Assembly (NCBI GenBank): GCA_949296645.1 | Contig: CASFPH010000011.1 | Span: 1 to 64,000 of the forward strand | DNA from: an uncultured Bacteroidales bacterium | GTDB taxonomy: Bacteria > Bacteroidota > Bacteroidia > Bacteroidales > UBA932 | DNA length: 64,000 nucleotides | Direction of reading: 5' to 3' | Shown here: one piece after another, positions 60,771-64,000 of the stretch | How positions within the stretch are numbered: the stretch's first letter is position 1 | How the letters are laid out: each line of letters begins with the position of its first letter | Notes under the pieces: model-generated | The model's input: only the letters and a program-made list of their open reading frames with translations | Told to the model about the DNA's origin: nothing | The model's database searches: none | Translations under genes and position numbers: made by a program

Positions 60771-62042
60771 TTACTGAAGTTCCTTGATCCATCGTGCAAT
60801 GTCCTCAAGGACCTCTGGAGAACATGTTTCATCTATCTCGTAATAATTCATTGCTGTTGCAGGTGTACAGTGCTGGAACAGATGGTTCAGGTCAGGGTAT
60901 TCCTTGATGAGATTATCTTTGTTTCTGCCTGACAATATTGTCCTGATGGCCTTAAGGTTGCTGGACGGGATGACTTGCAGGTCATTGCTTCCGTTTATTG
61001 CCATGACCGGAACAGTGATTTTTTCAAGGTCATGTCTGGGATCATAATCGAAGAAGTATTCCAGCCAGATATTTGTATTCATCTGTGCCTCCAGTTCCTT
61101 GCGTACATCGGCTGTGGTGAATTCCGGAGAAAAGCCTCGGAGCCTGTAAATCGCGTTCTTCTGTTCGGCAAGCAGCGTGTCGCCCTGTATGCCCGGACCT
61201 GCCATGCTTACGATGAAATCCGCTTTTTCCCTGGCTCCGAGCATGAAGGCGATCATACCTCCTTCGCTGTGCCCGAGGAGACCTGTCATGTTGAATTCAT
61301 TTCTGGCTCTCATATAGTCTGCAACAGCTTCCGCATCATCGGCAAGATCGGCGGATGTACACCCGGACTGTGTTCCTTCCGATTTCCCTATACCTCTGTC
61401 ATCATATCTGAATGATGCTATTCCGCGTCTTGCAAGGTAATCCGCTATGACAAGGAACGGTTTGTGCTCGAACAACTCTTCATCCCTGTTCTGGCCGCCG
61501 CTTCCGCTTATCATGATGACAACCGGTACTTTGTCACCTTTTTTGTATCCGACAGGGTAGGTTAATGTGCCGCTGAGCATTATGCCTGCCCTGGCGTTCC
61601 TTATTTTAATGTCTTCAGTCTCATAAGGATATGGTTTTGCCGGTTCCTGCGGTCTGATTTTCCTGACGTTGTCTCCCTGTTTCAATTCAAGTGGGAATGT
61701 TACGCCCATCTGGGTAAACGAACCCAGGATAATACCGTTTTCCAGTTTCCCTGTGTAGCTCATTCTTATAGCAGAGACTTCAAGGCTGACGGAATCCGTT
61801 GTCAGCGCATTCAGTTTGACCGGTATGTCTGTTGCACTTTGTGCCGGAACGTCCATTGTGGCAACTGTGCTGCCGTCGGATTTGTGGCTGAAACGGAATA
61901 TAACTTCCAGTTTCTGACTGCCTGTATCAAGTGTTCCTTTCCATGGACCGGTAATCTGTTGGGCATGCAATGCTGTCGGAAATACCTGAAAGGTTGCAGC
62001 AGCACTCAGTATCGCCACCATTAGGAACAGAAACTTTTTCAT
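60771..62042 (-). CDS. Secreted alpha/beta hydrolase (serine esterase/peptidase-like)
   Basis: A 423-residue protein with a signal peptide ending near ALHAQ (about residue 28). Residues about 30-130 form a beta-rich N-domain. Residues about 145-420 are an alpha/beta-hydrolase core with oxyanion-region ISGSGGQNRDE, GHSEGG (257-262, nucleophile S259), an acid near D354 and the final histidine in DLNHLFQH. Related proteins are broad esterases or dipeptidases in the periplasm. The exact substrate is unclear. Confidence 0.9.
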   Translation of the reverse strand: MKKFLFLMVAILSAAATFQVFPTALHAQQITGPWKGTLDTGSQKLEVIFRFSHKSDGSTVATMDVPAQSATDIPVKLNALTTDSVSLEVSAIRMSYTGKLENGIILGSFTQMGVTFPLELKQGDNVRKIRPQEPAKPYPYETEDIKIRNARAGIMLSGTLTYPVGYKKGDKVPVVIMISGSGGQNRDEELFEHKPFLVIADYLARRGIASFRYDDRGIGKSEGTQSGCTSADLADDAEAVADYMRARNEFNMTGLLGHSEGGMIAFMLGAREKADFIVSMAGPGIQGDTLLAEQKNAIYRLRGFSPEFTTADVRKELEAQMNTNIWLEYFFDYDPRHDLEKITVPVMAINGSNDLQVIPSSNLKAIRTILSGRNKDNLIKEYPDLNHLFQHCTPATAMNYYEIDETCSPEVLEDIARWIKELQ

Positions 62043-62101
62043 GGTTTTTCATGATTGAAATTATAAGGCAATTTAGTAAAAAACGCGGATTTTACAAATA
62101 T

Positions 62102-63448
62102 TCATAATGATTTGTCAGCGTTGTGTGCTGCCAAAGTGCGTCTGTAATATACGAAGCCTGTTATGTCGGCAATCATCCATCCGATCGGTATGGACCACCA
62201 GATTCCGTTTACGCCTATCTGAGGAATGCCGGACAGATAGTAGGAGAGGGCCACGCGTGTACCGAGAGAGAGTATTGTAAGCACTACGGACATGCCTGGC
62301 ATCCTGACTGCCCTGTAGTAGCCGTAGAGCAGGAAGAGGAAGCCTATTCCGATATAGAACGCACCTTCTATGCGGAGATATACTGTTCCGGCATCGATTA
62401 TTGCCGTCTCTTCAGGTGAAACGAATATTTTCATCAGCGGGTCCGCGAAAAGGAAGACCAGCAGTGATATTGCCAGCGAAAATATCGTTACGGTGACAAG
62501 TGCGCTTCTGATGCCGAGACGTATTCTGTGTATTTTTCCTGCCCCGTAATTCTGTGCGGTAAATGTGGAGAATGCATTTCCGAATTCCTGTACCGGCATG
62601 TAGGCGAAAGAGTCTATTTTCACTGCAGCTGCAAAGGCTGTCATTATCACAGTGCCGAACCTGTTCACTATACCCTGGACCATGAGTATTCCGAGATTCA
62701 TTACCGACTGCTGTATGCAGGTGAGCATGGAGAATGAAAGTATTTCAGAGTATGTGCTTCCGGACGGGCGAAGTTCGTTCCCGCCCGGGATGAGTTCACC
62801 TCTGTATCTGAATGTGTGGAATATGATTCCTGCTGCACCGGCTGCCTGGGATATGACTGTGGCCAGTGCCGCTCCTTCAATGCCCATCCCGAGGTTGATT
62901 ATGAATACAAGGTCCAGTATGATGTTGAGTATTACCGAGAATGCGAAATACCACAGCGGTGTAGCCGAATCCCCGACAGAGCGCAGCAATGATGCGAAGA
63001 AGTTGCTCAGGAAGGTGAACGGTATGCCGAAGAATGTAATCCAGAGATAGCTGCGTATCAGAGGGTATATGCTTTCCGGTATGTTGAGCATGTGCAGTAT
63101 CGGATCTATCCAGATGAATACCGCTGCAGTAAGGGCAACGGTGATGCATCCTATCAGTATAAATGAAGCTGATACGCTACTGCGGAGTCCTGTCATGTCG
63201 CGGTTGCCGAATTTCAGGGAGAAGACGGTACCGCTTCCCATTGCGAGACCGAGCAGGACCGAAAGCAGGAAGACCATCAGCGTATATGCCGTTCCTACGG
63301 CTGCAAGTGCGTCAGGTCCTATGCAGCGCCCTACGATAAGCGTATCCGCTATGTTGTAGCACTGTTGCAGCATCGAACTGCCAAGCATCGGAAGAGTGAA
63401 GCCGAGCAGTGCGCGTGTTATGTTTCCTTGAGTCAGATCTCCTTTCAT
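62102..63448 (-). CDS. MATE family efflux transporter (second copy)
   Basis: A 448-residue MATE transporter with about 12 helices in two halves: TLPMLGSSMLQQCYNIADTL (about 18-37) opens the first, and NLGILMVQGIVNRFG near 252 the second. It is only distantly similar to the pump encoded at 11426-12784, so it is a paralogue, not a recent duplicate. It is divergent from the yqaE-like gene. Confidence 0.93.
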   Translation of the reverse strand: MKGDLTQGNITRALLGFTLPMLGSSMLQQCYNIADTLIVGRCIGPDALAAVGTAYTLMVFLLSVLLGLAMGSGTVFSLKFGNRDMTGLRSSVSASFILIGCITVALTAAVFIWIDPILHMLNIPESIYPLIRSYLWITFFGIPFTFLSNFFASLLRSVGDSATPLWYFAFSVILNIILDLVFIINLGMGIEGAALATVISQAAGAAGIIFHTFRYRGELIPGGNELRPSGSTYSEILSFSMLTCIQQSVMNLGILMVQGIVNRFGTVIMTAFAAAVKIDSFAYMPVQEFGNAFSTFTAQNYGAGKIHRIRLGIRSALVTVTIFSLAISLLVFLFADPLMKIFVSPEETAIIDAGTVYLRIEGAFYIGIGFLFLLYGYYRAVRMPGMSVVLTILSLGTRVALSYYLSGIPQIGVNGIWWSIPIGWMIADITGFVYYRRTLAAHNADKSL

Positions 63449-63453
63449 TCGGA

Positions 63454-63485
63454 TTTGCGCGGATACTATTTAATCACTATCTTTA
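63454..63485 (+). promoter_or_regulatory. Promoter of the YqaE-like gene
   Basis: TTTG (63454-63457), 20-base spacer and TATCTTTA (63478-63485), one mismatch from the -7 consensus. The predicted leader is about 22 bases. Confidence 0.55.
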
Positions 63486-63513
63486 ACATCCGTAAACCAT
63501 AAAAAAACGGAAG

Positions 63514-63672
63514 ATGTCGTTGTTCAGAGTGCTGCTGTCCATAATTTTCCCGCCGCTTGCCGTAATCGACAAGGGTTGCGGCTCCATCCTTATCGTATTC
63601 ATCCTTACGCTTATGGGGTGGATACCCGGTGTAATTGCAGCCTTGATAATCATCAATAATCCGAACAGGTAG
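63514..63672 (+). CDS. YqaE/Pmp3-family small membrane protein
   Basis: A 52-residue protein with two transmembrane helices: SLFRVLLSIIFPPLAVI (about 2-18) and a second at about 24-46 (ILIVFILTLMGWIPGVI). The PPLAV turn and the MGWIPGVIAAL end are hallmarks of the YqaE/Pmp3 (UPF0057) proteolipids, which are linked to osmotic or membrane-potential stress. It lies in a 270-base gap and is easily missed because of its size. Confidence 0.9.
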   Translation: MSLFRVLLSIIFPPLAVIDKGCGSILIVFILTLMGWIPGVIAALIIINNPNR

Positions 63673-63725
63673 CCTTAAAAGCTATGTTGCGGACATAGGG
63701 ATACGGATGCTGCAAAACTGTCCGT

Positions 63726-64000
63726 TCAAAGTATTATGTTGGTCTGGTTGCCGTCCATCCATTTCCATATATTGTCGAATACGATTTCCGCACGTGCCTT
63801 CATGGATTCGGCAGATGCAAATGCCACATGAGGGGTGACAAGCGTGTTTTTGCTGTGGAGCAGCGGATGGTCCGTATCAAGAGGAGGTTCGCATTCGAAT
63901 ACATCTATGCCGGCTCCTGCAATCCTTTCTTCATTCAGTGCTTCCGCGAGTGCTTCAGAGTCGACAACAGGTCCCCTCGCTGTGTTTATCAGAATCGCAG
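63726..64000 (-). CDS. D-isomer-specific 2-hydroxyacid dehydrogenase, C-terminal part (cut by window end)
   Basis: The visible 90 codons carry the end of the NAD-binding domain: LINTARGPVVDSEAL with the catalytic arginine region, GAGIDVFECEPP with the glutamate, and TPHVAFAS with the catalytic histidine. The stop is TGA at 63728-63726. The N-terminal part lies beyond the window. Candidates are hydroxypyruvate/glycerate, D-lactate or phosphoglycerate dehydrogenase-like enzymes; substrate residues are not visible. Confidence 0.92.
   Translation of the reverse strand, partial: AILINTARGPVVDSEALAEALNEERIAGAGIDVFECEPPLDTDHPLLHSKNTLVTPHVAFASAESMKARAEIVFDNIWKWMDGNQTNIIL

Overview
The window reads as a chromosomal segment of a Bacteroidota bacterium, most likely Bacteroidales from an animal gut. 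Support comes from the recurring -7 promoter box TAnnTTTG in many intergenic gaps (several with a TTG or TTTG about 20 bases upstream), weak Shine-Dalgarno signals, many lipoproteins with SCS/SCG-type lipoboxes, Bacteroidetes-typical families (DUF4296 lipoprotein, DUF4369/TlpA-like thioredoxin, M64 peptidase, SO_0444-type metal permease), and a secreted bile-salt-hydrolase-like enzyme. Genus cannot be fixed from the sequence alone. No rRNA, CRISPR array, integrase or complete insertion sequence is visible.

Layout. 1-0.6 kb: short tandem repeats without a gene. 0.6-17.7 kb: housekeeping genes (ftsY, pheT), a leftward operon (DUF4296 lipoprotein, amidohydrolase, radical SAM, dtd, deoC, small beta-barrel protein), a polysaccharide deacetylase, purD, a MATE pump and a five-gene HlyD/ABC-2 exporter operon. 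17.9-18.8 kb: array A of a 246-bp repeat, then short hairpin repeats and tRNA-Pro(CGG). 19-35.8 kb: nnr, an HMA-AraC regulator with an HMA-tailed metal permease, ybaK, 5-formyl-THF cyclo-ligase, SGNH hydrolase, Ca2+/Na+ antiporter, NCS2 permease, M49-like lipoprotein peptidase, tRNA-Leu(CAG), transaldolase, a broken MFS gene, an ATPase overlapping a very long RluA-type protein, an iron alcohol dehydrogenase and a TlpA-like lipoprotein. 35.9-50.1 kb: DUF454 protein, patB, a broken ppk1 beside an intact ppx, Na+:alanine symporter, M64 lipoprotein, choloylglycine-hydrolase-like enzyme, GNAT, two unrecognised membrane proteins, and purC-purF-DUF554. 50.1-51 kb: a decapitated oxyR-like gene running into array B, which is the same 246-bp repeat in inverted orientation. 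51-64 kb: small membrane proteins, a four-gene cluster around a Hanks-type kinase, an EamA remnant, a winged-helix/membrane protein pair divergent from a blaI-blaR1-like pair, a CDF zinc transporter, HAD phosphatase, alpha/beta hydrolase, a second MATE pump, a 52-aa YqaE/Pmp3 protein, and the end of a D-2-hydroxyacid dehydrogenase.

Working units. purC, purF and purD cover parts of purine synthesis. The exporter operon is a complete HlyD-ATPase-ATPase-permease-permease set. The AraC-like regulator and the following permease each carry a CxxC metal-binding HMA domain, which suggests a dedicated metal-efflux unit. The blaI-like repressor sits behind a perfect palindrome that overlaps its own -33 element.

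The most unusual feature is the pair of inverted 246-bp repeat arrays about 31 kb apart. Their units can fold into several hairpins, and array B abuts a truncated gene. Four decayed genes (MFS, ppk1, oxyR-like, eamA-like) show that the segment is losing functions by deletion.
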